A stretch of 64,000 nt of DNA from Pseudobutyrivibrio xylanivorans DSM 14809 (GTDB lineage Bacteria; Bacillota; Clostridia; Lachnospirales; Lachnospiraceae): NCBI RefSeq assembly GCF_900141825.1, contig NZ_FQYQ01000005.1:41800-105799 (forward strand), in the 5' to 3' direction. The notes beneath the pieces are model-generated. The model saw only the letters and a list, made by a program, of their open reading frames with translations. It ran no database searches and was not told the origin of the DNA. The number at the start of each line of letters is the position of its first letter. Positions within the stretch are counted from its first letter, which is position 1. The position numbers and the translations under genes were made by a program. This document shows positions 63,543 to 64,000 of the stretch, in pieces.

Positions 63543-63868
63543 CTATAGGTATCCTCAACACTATTTTCATTGTATCTCGATATTAGATTTTTAAGAATTT
63601 TTTGCTGATTTTTGAGTACTCTTTGAATATTCAATTCATAATCCAGCTGAGCGCGATTTTCGGCCAAATGTCTTTCAGACTTCTTTAAATATCGTGATTG
63701 TTTATCCTCAGACGTTTTCAAATAATATTGATATGTCATTCCTTTCTTGATAGCTCTGAGACTACTTGGCGGAACATTTCTTAAATTTGCCAAATTCCTT
63801 TCATTTTTTTCTAGAGCTTTATTTACTTTGCTCAATTCTTCCTGCGCAATTGATACTAGGCTTTTCAT
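63515..63868 (-). pseudogene. N-terminal helical half of the frameshifted nuclease-fold gene
   Basis: 117-residue frame from ATG 63868 (AGGAG 9 bases upstream). It is almost all helix, rich in Leu, Lys and Asn, with coiled-coil patterns at about 1-40 and 55-100. It ends YRCLCEGRKI and then a stop. A -1 shift at the AAAA run just before the stop continues into IVQPIQMPIEQY and the nuclease domain. Either a base was lost, or the run is a programmed or sequencing frameshift. Confidence 0.75.
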
Positions 63869-63940
63869 AATTATTGACTCCTAACTATTTTTTTCTGAAC
63901 AAATAAATCCGTTTTCACACTTGCATACTGCATTTTCTTT

Positions 63941-64000
63941 TCAGACTACATACTTTTTGGCCTTTTCTGCCTTTTGGTATGCTGCTTCTCCTTGCAGACT
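63941..64000 (-). CDS. Possible 3' end of a coding region at the window edge
   Basis: One minus-strand frame is open from the edge to a TGA at 63941-63943 and reads QGEAAYQKAEKAKKYVV, a helical, Lys/Ala-rich tail like a genuine protein end. Only 19 codons are visible, so this is a weak call. Confidence 0.3.
   Translation of the reverse strand, partial: SLQGEAAYQKAEKAKKYVV

Overview
The window looks like chromosomal DNA from a low-GC anaerobic Firmicute, most likely a gut or rumen Lachnospiraceae of the Butyrivibrio/Pseudobutyrivibrio type. This is an inference from gene content: dimeric glycyl-tRNA synthetase, class I hybrid cluster protein, DUF1015 next to serA/serC, GH3 enzymes with permuted domain order, GH43, LytTR regulators and a three-gene PTS-type dihydroxyacetone kinase. 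I found no rRNA, tRNA, CRISPR array, insertion sequence or phage gene.

Layout. 1-7.9 kb is housekeeping on the minus strand: glyS, a membrane-anchored unknown, recO, era, an M16C zinc protease and an MscS channel. 8-16.3 kb is one long minus-strand amino-acid operon, leuB-ilvD-ilvB-serC-serA-DUF1015. Two copies of a structured ~90-nt element sit in it, one between leuB and ilvD and one at its 3' end. A divergent birA follows, with the C-terminal domain missing from its product. 17-21 kb holds small membrane and hydrolase genes. 20.5-24.6 kb is a nitrosative-stress module: hcp, a small unknown partner, a divergent Crp/Fnr regulator and a hemerythrin/PAS protein, with a perfect palindrome between the divergent genes. 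24.6-28.8 kb has an S41 protease, bioB and bioY around a textbook BirA operator, and a metallophosphoesterase.

28.8-46.6 kb is a carbohydrate and signalling region: a truncated GH3 gene, GtrA and GH43; a tandem-repeat SnoaL-like lipoprotein; two OmpR-type two-component systems, one with a YkvI-type transporter and one with a membrane protein, a MATE transporter and a phytol/dolichol-kinase-like enzyme; then a membrane-spanning GH3 directly downstream of an AgrC/LytTR pair, with direct repeats resembling LytTR sites.

46.7-54.6 kb carries a zinc-ribbon protein, a radical SAM enzyme, a kinase-GNAT fusion, an AlkD-like protein, a degenerate lone ABC ATPase, a wall amidase and dhaL-dhaM-dhaK. 54.7-61.4 kb is a compact cluster of a degenerate Met8/CysG-like protein, a double-receiver protein, a 1410-residue hybrid histidine kinase and an S66 carboxypeptidase. 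The right end has a C39-like protein, a lipoprotein and a nuclease-fold gene that looks split by a -1 frameshift.

All coordinates, starts and motifs were read by eye. Family names come from recognised motifs, not from database searches.
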